This document shows positions 8,174-17,381 of a stretch of 64,000 bases of DNA, one piece after another. Below the pieces are notes generated by a model, which had not been told where the DNA came from, did not search any database, and worked only from the letters and a program-made list of their open reading frames with translations. The position numbers and the translations under genes were made by a program. The first letter of the stretch is position 1, and the number at the start of each line of letters is the position of its first letter. The stretch comes from Gp13-AA77 sp035946735. Lineage in GTDB: Bacteria > Acidobacteriota > Terriglobia > UBA7540. The stretch is taken from NCBI GenBank assembly GCA_035946735.1, contig DASYYZ010000169.1, positions 1 to 64,000 of the forward strand, in the 5' to 3' direction.

Positions 8174-9232
8174 TCAGGCGGTGCCTGTACGTGCTGGTAT
8201 CGAGTGATCAGCGGCGTGCTCCATCTCCTCGAGCAGCGCGCCACGCGCGGCGTCCTCGAGAAAAGCGCCTCGAATTGCGTTGCGGGCGAGATCAAGAATC
8301 TCGGAGCCAGAGAGCCCGAAGCGCTCTGCCGCCAGCATCATTTCCTGCTCGATGTTCGTGTTGAAGAAGGCCGGATCGTCCGAATTGATCGTCACCCGCA
8401 CGCCGGCCGCAAGAAAGCGGCGCAAGGGGTAATCCTCGACTCGATCGATCAAGCCCGTGGCGAGATTGCTGGTGAGGCAGGCCTCCACGGTGATCTGCCG
8501 GTCAGCCAGCATCTGAACAGTGCCTTGATCCCGGCCGGCGTTGGTCGCATGGCCGATGCGCTCGGCTTTAAGGATCTCGATGGCGTCGCGGACGCTGTCG
8601 GGCCCCGCCGTTTCGCCGGCATGAGCGGTGGTGTGCAGGCCGAGTTCGCGGGCTTCCTGGAAAACGTCAGCGAACAAATGCGCCGGCCCCCGCACTTCAT
8701 CCCCGCCAATGCCAAACGCAACCACACCGTAATCCTTAAAGCGCGCCGCGTAACGCAGCACTTCGCGAGCGTGGTCGACACCGAACTGCCGCACGGCATC
8801 GAAGATCCACCGGACCTGCAGGCCAAGCCTGCGTGACGCTGCACTCGACGCTTCCGCCACAGCCTCAAAGATCGCATCGACAGGCTGCTTCTTCCAAAGC
8901 ACGACGCCTGCCGACAAGGTCAGTTCAGCGTAACGCACGTTTTGCGCGCCGAGTTCCTCGATCAATCGTGTGGCGGCGAGCGCATAATCGTCCGGCGTTT
9001 CGAGCAGAAGGGAGAGCAGCTTAAAGGCGTTCAGAAAATCGCTGAAACGCGGGTAGCGAAAGCGTTGCCGCTCCCTCTCCTGAATCCACTGTTCAGCAGC
9101 CTCCCGGCCTTGGTTCTTGCGCCCCGCTATCTGCCTCAACGTTTCGGGCCGAATGCTCCCTTCAAGGTGAAGGTGCAGTTCCACCTTGGGCAGGCGTCGA
9201 ACAAAGGAGACGACGTCGGGCGGCATAGACAT
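8174..9232 (-). CDS. Adenosine deaminase family protein (adenosine, adenine or aminodeoxyfutalosine deaminase)
   Basis: 352 aa. All metal-site and catalytic motifs of the family are present: H20 and H22 (KVELHLHLEG), H204 and E207 (TTAHAGET), H228 (RIGHATNAG), and D285-D286 (TINSDDPAFF). The enzyme hydrolytically deaminates a purine nucleoside or base. Several bacteria use ADA-like enzymes for aminodeoxyfutalosine in the futalosine menaquinone pathway, and motif reading alone does not separate these specificities. It is followed by a HAD phosphatase, a plausible partner in nucleotide salvage. Cytoplasmic, no signal peptide. Confidence 0.9.
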   Translation of the reverse strand: MSMPPDVVSFVRRLPKVELHLHLEGSIRPETLRQIAGRKNQGREAAEQWIQERERQRFRYPRFSDFLNAFKLLSLLLETPDDYALAATRLIEELGAQNVRYAELTLSAGVVLWKKQPVDAIFEAVAEASSAASRRLGLQVRWIFDAVRQFGVDHAREVLRYAARFKDYGVVAFGIGGDEVRGPAHLFADVFQEARELGLHTTAHAGETAGPDSVRDAIEILKAERIGHATNAGRDQGTVQMLADRQITVEACLTSNLATGLIDRVEDYPLRRFLAAGVRVTINSDDPAFFNTNIEQEMMLAAERFGLSGSEILDLARNAIRGAFLEDAARGALLEEMEHAADHSIPARTGTA

Positions 9233-9253
9233 GGCTAGCGAAAAGTTGGAATT

Positions 9254-10225
9254 CTATTTCGGCAAAGCGGGCTGACCGGCATTGAGCCAGGCGGAATACC
9301 AGTAAGAACCGGTATCGTGAGCCGCGGAGTTGATTTCCTGCGTGGCCGTGGAGCCGATCTGGGTATAGAATCGGTCGAAGTATTCATCCGTGTAGTCGGC
9401 CAGCCCTGACCGCGAACGCCAGTCCGCCCACAGAATCCTGTCTACCCAAGTGTTCGATTCCAGGCACATCACGAAGGCGTACGAGGTCGGATCATCCACC
9501 TTGGCAGCATCCTCAGGATGAAACATAAAAAAGTTGGTGTACCGATCAACCAAGTTCGACCCGAAGCGCTTGGCGAGGCCGGTCTGATCAGTCAGTTGTC
9601 CGTCAAAATTCTGCGTGGTATTGAGCGGGTCGTGTGCGTCGGCCACATAGTGCGCGAGCACGGCTGCGTCCAGCCGGGCATCGTCCCAACTCTCGGAGCG
9701 CAGGTCGTTTGTGAGCCGCAGGCTGTACTCGCCGATTTGCCAAGGCAAAATACCATTGCGGCTGATGCGCCGGCCGCCGTATTTCGCTATCGCCGCTTTA
9801 TACGAGTAAGGCAGTTCGATGTAGGGGAACAATCCGTACTTGTCGAGATAGATGTAGTGCCGGCTGCGTTCGTACGGATCCTTTTTGATCCAGTCATCAG
9901 GATCGTCCGCGTGATCGACGAGGAAGGAGCGGCGGTCTTCAAAAAAAGGACGCACCGCCGGAGGCAGCGTGGCGATCGCCCAATTGTTCACGAGTCTGTG
10001 CGCCGCCGGCCCCCAAGCGTAGAGCGGCGTAATCTCAGCCACACCGAGGAGCGCCACAGTGAGCGCAAAGCTCAGGAGGCCCGCAACCAGGGGTGGAACT
10101 GCGAAAAGCCGCTGCCGCGTTCCCGACCTGGGGCCCCGCCCGGCGGCATCGCAAACGCCTTGCCGGGCTGATGGACGAAAGAAGAGAGCACCCTCGATCA
10201 CGCGCTTGGACCCATGTAATCTCAT
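9254..10225 (-). CDS. Exported S1/P1-type zinc nuclease / phospholipase C-fold protein
   Basis: 323 aa with an N-terminal hydrophobic segment (LVAGLLSFALTVALL) as signal or anchor, ending near YAWG, where the mature N-terminal Trp acts as a zinc ligand in this family. Further ligand motifs: HR at the first helix, VDHADDPDDW, SRHYIYLD, LAHYVADAHDP followed by NFDG, and RFGSNLVDRY. Family members are extracellular, trinuclear-zinc, single-strand nucleases or phospholipases C. The gene starts 2 bp after the permease stop, suggesting one transcript. The long leader before the hydrophobic segment makes the exact start uncertain. Confidence 0.8.
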   Translation of the reverse strand: MRLHGSKRVIEGALFFRPSARQGVCDAAGRGPRSGTRQRLFAVPPLVAGLLSFALTVALLGVAEITPLYAWGPAAHRLVNNWAIATLPPAVRPFFEDRRSFLVDHADDPDDWIKKDPYERSRHYIYLDKYGLFPYIELPYSYKAAIAKYGGRRISRNGILPWQIGEYSLRLTNDLRSESWDDARLDAAVLAHYVADAHDPLNTTQNFDGQLTDQTGLAKRFGSNLVDRYTNFFMFHPEDAAKVDDPTSYAFVMCLESNTWVDRILWADWRSRSGLADYTDEYFDRFYTQIGSTATQEINSAAHDTGSYWYSAWLNAGQPALPK

Positions 10226-10227
10226 AG

Positions 10228-11754
10228 TTAAAGTTCGGCCGCGACTACAGCTTCAGCCGGCTTGGCAAATTCGCTGTGAAAGCGGCTGTATCCGAGGTAA
10301 ATCCCGAGACCGATCACGAGCCAGATCAAAAACCGCAACCAAGTCTCTATCGGGAGGCTTGCCATCAGAATCAGGCAGCAGAGGATGGCCGCAATCGGCA
10401 AAGCGGGAACCCACGGAGTCCTGAATCCGCGGCGGCGTTGCGGTTGCTTGTAGCGCAGCACCAGCACTCCCAGCGCCACCAGAATGAAGGCGAACAGGGT
10501 GCCGATGTTGGAGAGCTCCGATAGAGTTCCAATGTCGAAGAGGCCGGAAGGAATCGCGACCACCAGGCCGGCAATCCAGGTGCTGACGTGTGGCGTTCGA
10601 AAGCGGGGATGGACTTTCGAGAACACCCGGGGCAGGAGGCCGTCGCGCGACATGGAAAACCAGACTCGAGCCTGCCCGAGCTGATAGACCAGCAGCGAAC
10701 TGAGCATCCCGGTCAGTGCGCCGATGGTCACCCAGCGCTCGACGTTCAGGAGGCCGATGGCGTGGAGCGCGCTCGCCACCGGCGCGGCATTGTCCAGCGT
10801 GCGCCAATTCTGAATACCCGTCAGCACGATGGCCACCGCGCAGTACAGAATCGCGCAGACCACCAGCGAGGCGATGATGCCGAAGGGCACATCCTTCTGC
10901 GGATTTATGGTCTCTTCGGCGCAGGTCGAGACTGAATCAAATCCGATGTAGGTGAAGAACACAATGGCTCCGCCCGTCAAGACGCCCGACCAGCCGTTTG
11001 GCATAAACGGCTTCCAGTTTTCCGGATGGATGTAGCGGGAGGCAAAAAAAATGAAGATCAATATAGCGACGATCTTCACGCCGACCATGATGTTGTTGGT
11101 CCGGGCGCTCTCGCGGATCCCGCGCACCAGGATGACGGTCAGCAGCATCACGATCAGAAAGCCGGGCACGTTGAAATACGAACCGGTGCGCTGCAAGGAA
11201 TCGTTGAAGACGGGATTGGCGATACTGTCGGGTACCTTGAGCCCGAAACCGCTCAGGAGCATATCGATGTAGGCGGAAAAGCCTACGGCCACAGCCATGT
11301 TGCTGACGGCATATTCGAGGATGAGATCCCAGCCGATGATCCAGGCTACGATCTCTCCGAGCGTCGCGTACGAATACGTGTAGGCGCTGCCCGCTATGGG
11401 GATCATGGAGGCGAGCTCGGCGTAGCACAGGCCCGCCAGGGCGCAGGCAACCGCGACCAGAAAAAAAGACAGCGAGATGGCGGGCCCGGCTCCGAGGCGA
11501 CCGGCCGTGCCCACGGTGTGTCCTCCGTGGATAAGGAATAAGAACAGCGGCGCCTTCAAAACAGACGGAAACTGCAGCACCGTGCCCGCGGCGGCGGTGC
11601 CCGTCAGCACAAAGATCCCGGTGCCGATGATGGCGCCGATGCCAAGCGCCGTCAGCGACCACGGTCCGAGCCCTCGACGCAAGCAACGCGCGGGGTCCGC
11701 CGCCTCCGCCAAGAGGCGGTCAATGCTCTTGGTGGCCAGCAGTTGACTACCCAT
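10228..11754 (-). CDS. APC-family amino acid permease (cationic amino acid transporter type)
   Basis: 508 aa with about 12-13 membrane helices. The first helix carries the APC signature GIGAIIGTGIFVLTG. Other family landmarks: GLCYAELASMIPIAGSAYTYSYATLGE, IGWDLILEYAV, FFTYIGFDSVSTCAEE, and VVAIPSGLF. The N-terminus resembles YfnA/CAT-type permeases. An extra segment between helices 1 and 2 (VLQFPSVLKAPLFLF) is longer than usual. It is upstream of the S1/P1-type nuclease gene with a 2-bp gap. The substrate cannot be read from sequence. Confidence 0.9.
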   Translation of the reverse strand: MGSQLLATKSIDRLLAEAADPARCLRRGLGPWSLTALGIGAIIGTGIFVLTGTAAAGTVLQFPSVLKAPLFLFLIHGGHTVGTAGRLGAGPAISLSFFLVAVACALAGLCYAELASMIPIAGSAYTYSYATLGEIVAWIIGWDLILEYAVSNMAVAVGFSAYIDMLLSGFGLKVPDSIANPVFNDSLQRTGSYFNVPGFLIVMLLTVILVRGIRESARTNNIMVGVKIVAILIFIFFASRYIHPENWKPFMPNGWSGVLTGGAIVFFTYIGFDSVSTCAEETINPQKDVPFGIIASLVVCAILYCAVAIVLTGIQNWRTLDNAAPVASALHAIGLLNVERWVTIGALTGMLSSLLVYQLGQARVWFSMSRDGLLPRVFSKVHPRFRTPHVSTWIAGLVVAIPSGLFDIGTLSELSNIGTLFAFILVALGVLVLRYKQPQRRRGFRTPWVPALPIAAILCCLILMASLPIETWLRFLIWLVIGLGIYLGYSRFHSEFAKPAEAVVAAEL

Positions 11755-11827
11755 CGATTTGCCGCCCTGTCGGCGTCCCTTCGCGCCGGCTCAGAGCACA
11801 TCCGCCACGTTATCTTCGGAGCGGCCG

Positions 11828-11977
11828 TTATCGCTTGGAAGCCGCGCCCTTCTTCTTAACCTTCGGCTTATGCGAGCCTCGCGGATCGGTACGCTTCGCC
11901 TTTGGGCCCCGCTTGCTGCGCGCCTCACGCTTCAGCTTTTTTCGTTCCGCTTTGTCCTTGATGCTCGTTGTGTCCAT
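11828..11977 (-). CDS. Small Lys/Arg-rich protein
   Basis: 49 aa from ATG at 11977, with AAAGGATGG as a well-placed Shine-Dalgarno. The sequence begins MDTTSIKDKAERKKLKREA and is about half Lys, Arg and Ser, with no hydrophobic core. It could be nucleic-acid binding or ribosome-associated, but there is no recognised domain. An in-frame ATG 6 bp upstream is an alternative start. It lies alone between the permease and the helicase on the same strand. Confidence 0.5.
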   Translation of the reverse strand: MDTTSIKDKAERKKLKREARSKRGPKAKRTDPRGSHKPKVKKKGAASKR

Positions 11978-12095
11978 TTCCATCCTTTGGAGCGCGTTCG
12001 CCTTGAGCAAACGCCACTCGACGCACAACACTCATGCGCGCTCTACACCGGTTGAACCAAAATCATACAGCAATTGGCCGATGGCGCGTCGCACC

Positions 12096-14351
12096 TCATG
12101 CCTTTTGGAGCTCCGCAAATCGCGGCAATAACTTCTTAGCGCCGTACCCCGGGAAACTGATGGTGAGCTTCTCATCATCGCCTTGTCCTTCGCAGGCGAG
12201 GATCGTGCCGACGCCGTACTTCGGATGACGGACTCTGCTTCCACGCCTCCAGGCGCTGGCAGACGGGACGGGGTTCCGTGGTGCCGCCCCACGGCTTGCC
12301 CCCCGCCGCCCACTGAAGCCATTGCTATGGAGGAAGCGCTCGATGGATTCTCGCGAATTCAGGGCGCCTTCCCAGCGCGTTTGAGCCCTGGCAGTGGCCT
12401 CCAGGCGCTCTGTGAACTCCTCGGGAATCTCCGCCAGGAAGCGAGACCGTCGAGTGGCTCGCCGTCCCTCCTCTCCGTAGAAGCGCCGCGTAGCGGCACA
12501 CGAGAGGGCGAGCCGATCCTTGGCTCGGGTCATGCCAACGTAGCACAACCGGCGTTCCTCCTCGAGCGCCGCGTCGTCGTCCAGGGAGAGCTTGTGCGGG
12601 AGCAGGCCTTCTTCCATCCCCGGCATAAAAACCCCGGAGAATTCCAGGCCTTTGGCGCTGTGCAGCGTCATCAGCGTGACCCGTGCGCGCTCGTCGTAAT
12701 CATCGGCGTCGGCAACCAGGGCGGCGCGGTCCAGGAAGGCAGTGAGCCCCTCGCCGCTTTCTTCGGTTTCGGCGGCCGCGTTAACCAGTTCCTGCAGGTT
12801 CTCGATCCGCCCTTGCGCTTCCGGCGTACCCTCGGTTCGAAGCATGTCCAGGTATCCTGTCTTCACCAGCAGGCCGCGAAAGAATTCGCTCATCGTCAGC
12901 CGGCTATGGTCTTCCCCGAGCGTCACAATGACATACTGAAAAGCGCGGAGCGCTCGCGAGGCCCGATTGGGATTCCCTGTCGAGCGCGCCACCATTTCTT
13001 CCAGCGCTTCCCACAACGTGAGCTGACTTTCCCGCGCCAGGGATGCGATTTGAGCCAGCGTCGTTTCGCCGATGCCTCGTGGCGGCGTGTTGATCACGCG
13101 CAGGAAGGCGGCGGTGTCGCGCCGGTTGACCGCCAGGCGGGCGTACGACAGCACGTCGCGGATCTCAGCGCGGGCATAGAAGCTGAAGCCGCCCACCAGG
13201 CGATACTCGATGCGCCGCACGCGCAGCGATTCTTCGATAAGCCGTGACTGCGCGTTGGTGCGATAGAGCACACCTACGCTTGCTGCAGGATCGCTCAGCA
13301 CGTCCGACACTTGGGCAGCCACGAACTCGGCTTCCTCCTCGGCGCTTTGCGCATGATAAACTCCGATGGAGCGCCCCGTTTTTCGCTCTGTCCAGAGCGA
13401 CTTCCCTTTGCGAGCCCGGTTCCGGCTCACCACAGCTGACGCTCCGTCCAGGATCACCTGCGTAGAGCGGTAGTTCTGCTCCAGCCGGAGCACCTTCGCC
13501 TCGGGGAAGTCCTTCTCGAAGCTCAAGATGTTTTCGATGCTCGCGCCGCGCCAGCGATAGATCGACTGGTCCTCATCGCCCACGGCGCAGATATTGTGGT
13601 GAGCGCGTGTGAGGTGGCGGATCAGCCGATACTGCACCCGGTTCGTATCCTGATACTCGTCGATGTGAATGTAGCGATAGCGCCGGCTGTATGACTCGGC
13701 CAGCTCCGGCGACTTGTCGAACAGTTCGACCGTCTTGAGCAGCAGATCGTCGAAGTCAAGGGCATGGGCGGCGCGCAGGCGCTTCTCGTAACGGTCGTAG
13801 ATGGAAGCCAGGCGCTCGGTGTCCGGATCGGGCGCGTTCTGATACATCCCCTCGGGACTGACGCCATGATTCTTGGAGTAGCTGATGCGCGATAGCACCG
13901 CGCGGGGCGGAAGCCCCTGGTCGGAGAGGCCCAGATCTGCCAGGCAGGTCTTAACGAGCCTGGTTTGGTCGTCATCATCATAGATCGCGAAGTCAGACGT
14001 GTATCCCAGGCGTTCGATTTCCCGGCGCAACAGCCGGACGCAAAGAGAATGAAAGGTGAAAATCTGCGGCCGCGATCGTGCATCGTCCGCTGCATTGCCG
14101 CTCGACTCGATGCGGCGCTCTGCCAGCAATCGCGCCACGCGCTCTCGCATCTGCTCGGCGGCCTTGTTGGTGAAAGTGACCGCCAGGATGCTCCAGGGCG
14201 GAACGTGGTGGGTCTCAATCAGATGAGCGATCCGAAACGTGACGGCGCGCGTCTTGCCGCTGCCCGCGCCAGCCAGCACCAATAACGGCCCTTCCGTTTG
14301 TTCGGCCACCGCGCGCTGCTCAATGTTCAGTTGGTCAAGAAGTTCGGACAT
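12096..14351 (-). CDS. pcrA: PcrA/UvrD-type superfamily 1 DNA helicase
   Basis: 751 aa, normal length for PcrA/UvrD. The Q-motif region LNIEQRAVAEQ leads into Walker A (AGAGSGKT, 27-34). Further motifs: TFTNKAAEQMRERV (Ia), DEYQDTNRVQY (II), GDEDQSIYRWRGA (III), LEQNYRST (IV), VTLMTLHSAKGLEFSGVFMPGMEEG (V) and EERRLCYVGMTRAKDRL (VI). The C-terminal Tudor-like part (GSRVRHPKYGVGTILA) contacts RNA polymerase or RecA in relatives. It unwinds DNA 3'-5' in nucleotide excision repair and replication restart. It is divergent from the sigma-54 activator at 14575. Confidence 0.95.
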   Translation of the reverse strand: MSELLDQLNIEQRAVAEQTEGPLLVLAGAGSGKTRAVTFRIAHLIETHHVPPWSILAVTFTNKAAEQMRERVARLLAERRIESSGNAADDARSRPQIFTFHSLCVRLLRREIERLGYTSDFAIYDDDDQTRLVKTCLADLGLSDQGLPPRAVLSRISYSKNHGVSPEGMYQNAPDPDTERLASIYDRYEKRLRAAHALDFDDLLLKTVELFDKSPELAESYSRRYRYIHIDEYQDTNRVQYRLIRHLTRAHHNICAVGDEDQSIYRWRGASIENILSFEKDFPEAKVLRLEQNYRSTQVILDGASAVVSRNRARKGKSLWTERKTGRSIGVYHAQSAEEEAEFVAAQVSDVLSDPAASVGVLYRTNAQSRLIEESLRVRRIEYRLVGGFSFYARAEIRDVLSYARLAVNRRDTAAFLRVINTPPRGIGETTLAQIASLARESQLTLWEALEEMVARSTGNPNRASRALRAFQYVIVTLGEDHSRLTMSEFFRGLLVKTGYLDMLRTEGTPEAQGRIENLQELVNAAAETEESGEGLTAFLDRAALVADADDYDERARVTLMTLHSAKGLEFSGVFMPGMEEGLLPHKLSLDDDAALEEERRLCYVGMTRAKDRLALSCAATRRFYGEEGRRATRRSRFLAEIPEEFTERLEATARAQTRWEGALNSRESIERFLHSNGFSGRRGASRGAAPRNPVPSASAWRRGSRVRHPKYGVGTILACEGQGDDEKLTISFPGYGAKKLLPRFAELQKA

Positions 14352-14574
14352 TCCCAGGTTTGATGTTTGCCGATCGAAGATTGAGGACGATCAACGTTCG
14401 CTATCGAACTCGGTTGTTATTCTACACGATTCGATTCGTAATAAGTCGTGGGAGAATCGCCGGAAGGATCAGCCCCGCATTCCGGGCCCGGGATCGCTAT
14501 TTGTCGAGCCAGCGCTGGCATCCTCAGTAGATTTGAGCGCTGCGTTAACGGATGCTATCCTCGTAGAGAAACCC

Positions 14575-16665
14575 ATGACTAATGCTCAAGCACCTGACGT
14601 CGCCCTCGAGCCTCCCCGCTCCGAGTTTCAGGCGTTACTCGAAGTCTCCGAGTCTATCGCCCTTCATCGCGACCTTAGTGCTCTGTTCCACGACCTGGCC
14701 AGACGACTGCATCGCGTGGTGGAGTTTGATTTCCTCAGCGTGGTGCTCCACGACGACGCCCGCAACGTCATGCGGCTCCACATTCTTGAGACCGATTTCG
14801 AGACGGATCTGCAACCCGGTAAAGAAACGCCGGTGGAGCGATCGCTGGGCGGCGAAGTCTGGAGGACGCAGCGGCCGCTTCTGATTGCCGACGTCGAGAC
14901 CGAAACGCGTTTCCCGGAGATGATGCAGATGCTTCGCCAGCACAGAGTGAGATCGGTCTGCACTCTGCCCTTGACCACGGCCCAAAGACGGCTGGGAGCT
15001 ATGGGCCTCGGAAGCCGGGAACCGCGAGTCTACACGCCCGCTGAAGTGGAGTTCTTGACCCAAGTCGCACGCCAGGTGGCCGTCGCCGTGGATAACGCTC
15101 TCAACGCCCAGGCGGCACAGTGCTATCAGAGCCAGTTGGCGCGCGAGCGCGACCGCTTGCGCCTTCTGCTGGACGTCAATAACGCCATCGCGTCCAACCT
15201 CGGTAAACACGAGCTATTCGCGGCCATCGCCGCCGGTTTGCGCCGCTTGTTGGAGATCGAATTTACCAGCCTTGCCGTTTACGACTCGAAGACTCATCAG
15301 CTCCGCCTTTACGCGTTGGATTTCCCGCCCGGAGAAGGCGTCTTCGCAGAGGACGCGCAGATTCCCATTGACGGCAGTCCGCCCGGGCAGGCGTTCACCA
15401 CTCGAAAACCAGTGGCGCTCGATTCCGCGAACATCGAACAATTCCAATCCGAGGGCTTTCGCCGCCTGCTTGCCACCGGCCTCCGGTCGGGATGCGTGCT
15501 GCCGCTCGTCTCGCGCGATCGGGTTCTCGGTACCCTCAATGTTGGCCGGCGGCGCGAGACCGCTTTCGCGGCCGACGAGGTCGATCTGCTCACCCAGGTG
15601 GCCAACCAGATCGCGACGGCGGTGGAGAACGCGCTCGCCTTCTCCGAGATCGAGGAGCTCAAGGAACAGTTGTCAAAGGAGAAGCTTTACCTTGAAGACG
15701 AGATTCGCACCGAGCACAACTTCGAGGAGATTGTCGGCCAGAGCCCCCTGCTCAAGCGGCTCCTCAAGGAAGTGGAGACCGTGGCGCCTACGGACGCTGC
15801 CGTGCTGATCCAGGGAGAGACCGGCACCGGCAAGGAAGTGATCGCGCGCTCGATCCACAACTTGAGCCGGCGCAGCGGCCGCACTTTCGTGAAAGTGAAC
15901 TGCGCCGCGATCCCTACCGGCCTGCTCGAGAGCGAGCTCTTCGGCCACGAGCGCGGCGCTTTCACGGGCGCTATCGCACAGAAGGCCGGCCGTTTCGAAC
16001 TCGCCCATCAGGGAACTCTGTTTCTCGACGAGGTCGGTGACATCCCTCTCGACTTGCAGCCGAAACTGCTGCGCGCGCTGCAGGAGCAGGAATTCGAGCG
16101 CCTGGGAAGCACGCGGACAATCCGCGTCGACGTGCGCCTGGTTGCGGCGACGAATCGCAATCTCGCCCAGATGGTGGCCGACGGGGAATTCCGCAGCGAT
16201 CTTTATTACCGCCTGAATGTTTTTCCGGTCCAGATGCCGCCGCTTCGCGAGCGCCGCGACGACATTCCCATGCTGGTGCGCTACTTCGTGCAGAAATACG
16301 CTCTGCGCATGGAGAAGAAAATCGAGTCCGTCTCAAGCGAAGCGCTTCAGGCCTTGACCGAATATTCCTGGCCGGGAAATATCCGCGAACTTGAGAACCT
16401 TGTCGAGCGAGCCGTCATCTTGTCTCGAGGCCCGGTGCTGCAAGTGGCGCTCGATGGCCTGCGCCCGGTTTCGGACATTCCCTCGGCGCCGCCATCCACG
16501 CTCCAAGCCGCGGAGCGCGAACACATCCAGCGCGTGCTGGATGAAACCAACTGGGTGGTGGGCGGACCAAACGGAGCAGCGGCGCGCCTGGGACTCAAAC
16601 GCACCACTCTGCAGTCAAAAATGCACAAACTCGCGATTTCACGCCAAGCCAAGAACAACTCTTAA
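14575..16665 (+). CDS. Sigma-54-dependent transcriptional activator with two GAF domains
   Basis: 697 aa from ATG at 14575; the longer open frame upstream overlaps the helicase gene antisense and is unlikely. Domains: GAF 1 (about 20-175), GAF 2 (about 195-355), a short coiled linker, AAA+ sigma-54 domain (about 385-615) with Walker A GETGTGKE (414-421), GAFTGA loop (461-466) and Walker B FLDEVG, and a Fis-type HTH at the end (GGPNGAAARLGLKRTTLQSKMHKL). The layout matches FhlA/NorR-like activators, which sense a small molecule through GAF. No conserved sensory cysteine or iron ligand was recognised. The regulated promoter is unknown. Confidence 0.92.
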   Translation: MTNAQAPDVALEPPRSEFQALLEVSESIALHRDLSALFHDLARRLHRVVEFDFLSVVLHDDARNVMRLHILETDFETDLQPGKETPVERSLGGEVWRTQRPLLIADVETETRFPEMMQMLRQHRVRSVCTLPLTTAQRRLGAMGLGSREPRVYTPAEVEFLTQVARQVAVAVDNALNAQAAQCYQSQLARERDRLRLLLDVNNAIASNLGKHELFAAIAAGLRRLLEIEFTSLAVYDSKTHQLRLYALDFPPGEGVFAEDAQIPIDGSPPGQAFTTRKPVALDSANIEQFQSEGFRRLLATGLRSGCVLPLVSRDRVLGTLNVGRRRETAFAADEVDLLTQVANQIATAVENALAFSEIEELKEQLSKEKLYLEDEIRTEHNFEEIVGQSPLLKRLLKEVETVAPTDAAVLIQGETGTGKEVIARSIHNLSRRSGRTFVKVNCAAIPTGLLESELFGHERGAFTGAIAQKAGRFELAHQGTLFLDEVGDIPLDLQPKLLRALQEQEFERLGSTRTIRVDVRLVAATNRNLAQMVADGEFRSDLYYRLNVFPVQMPPLRERRDDIPMLVRYFVQKYALRMEKKIESVSSEALQALTEYSWPGNIRELENLVERAVILSRGPVLQVALDGLRPVSDIPSAPPSTLQAAEREHIQRVLDETNWVVGGPNGAAARLGLKRTTLQSKMHKLAISRQAKNNS

Positions 16666-16691
16666 TGTCGTGTACAGCCTGGTTCCCGGGG

Positions 16692-17234
16692 TCAGTGCGT
16701 CCACGAGCCTGAGATGGCGATGATGATCCCAACCGCAGCCAGCGCCGATCCCATGCCCCAGAAAAGCTTGCGGCGCGTGATCAGCGTGATGGAGGTGATC
16801 ACGAGCGCCGCCTCCAGGCACACCTCGCCGAGGTCGTAACGGGAGCCTTTTCGCTCGCTGTGCTCCGCCTGCTTCTCGTAGTTTTGGGCAGTCTCCGAGA
16901 TGTCTTTCAGCTCGCTGTCGTAACGCTGCAACTCAGCATTGTATTTGGCCTTCACGTCCTCGGCCTCAGCCGGATCCTTCGCGGGCGCGACCGTCAGCAG
17001 ATCGATGAAGAGCCGGTCGTTGCTTCGGCGGATGCTCTTGCCCTGATACTGCGCCCACGAATCGGAAGCCTTCTCGGTGTTGAGAATGGTCGCGGTGTGG
17101 GCGCGATGCCCGATCACCGATACAGCCGCCACCAGCACGGCCAGTAGCGACATGGTGAACGTAGCGCCCACCAGTCCCGGATGCTCGCGGGCCTTTTCGG
17201 CACGTTCGTGAAGTTCGTGGAGGTCTTCGGCCAA
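16692..17234 (-). CDS. DUF4337-type membrane protein
   Basis: 180 aa. One helix at about 24-43 (TFTMSLLAVLVAAVSVIGHR), a central helical coiled region (about 85-125, AELQRYDSELKDISETAQNYEKQ), and two C-terminal helices (LEAALVITSITLIT and LFWGMGSALAAVGIIIAIS). This order of one helix, coiled loop and two helices, with the EHPGLV start, fits the DUF4337 family, whose function is unknown. It is convergent with the sigma-54 activator and downstream of secA. Confidence 0.75.
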   Translation of the reverse strand: MAEDLHELHERAEKAREHPGLVGATFTMSLLAVLVAAVSVIGHRAHTATILNTEKASDSWAQYQGKSIRRSNDRLFIDLLTVAPAKDPAEAEDVKAKYNAELQRYDSELKDISETAQNYEKQAEHSERKGSRYDLGEVCLEAALVITSITLITRRKLFWGMGSALAAVGIIIAISGSWTH

Positions 17235-17265
17235 AGCAGGTCTCGCAGTCGGCAGTCTTATCGGC

Positions 17266-17295
17266 AGACTATCAGTTTTCAGCCATCAATTTTCA
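17266..17295. repeat. Single stutter of TATCAGTTTTCAG units
   Basis: The 147-bp gap between secA and the DUF4337 gene contains ACTATCAGTTTTCAGCCATC followed by AATTTTCAGC. This resembles the arms of the inverted repeat at 241-358, but no matching second arm was found here. Confidence 0.4.
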
Positions 17296-17381
17296 GCGCG
17301 ACTCGAATCCAATCCGGAAACGTGGAGCGGGGGCCTTTTTGGCCGATCGCCGAATGCTCATCGTCAAAGCTGTTGCCACCG

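Noticed and set aside
7420..8295. Longer HAD start at 8295
   Set aside because: The first 54 codons overlap the adenosine deaminase gene and lack conservation; ATG 8133 precedes motif I directly and has a Shine-Dalgarno.
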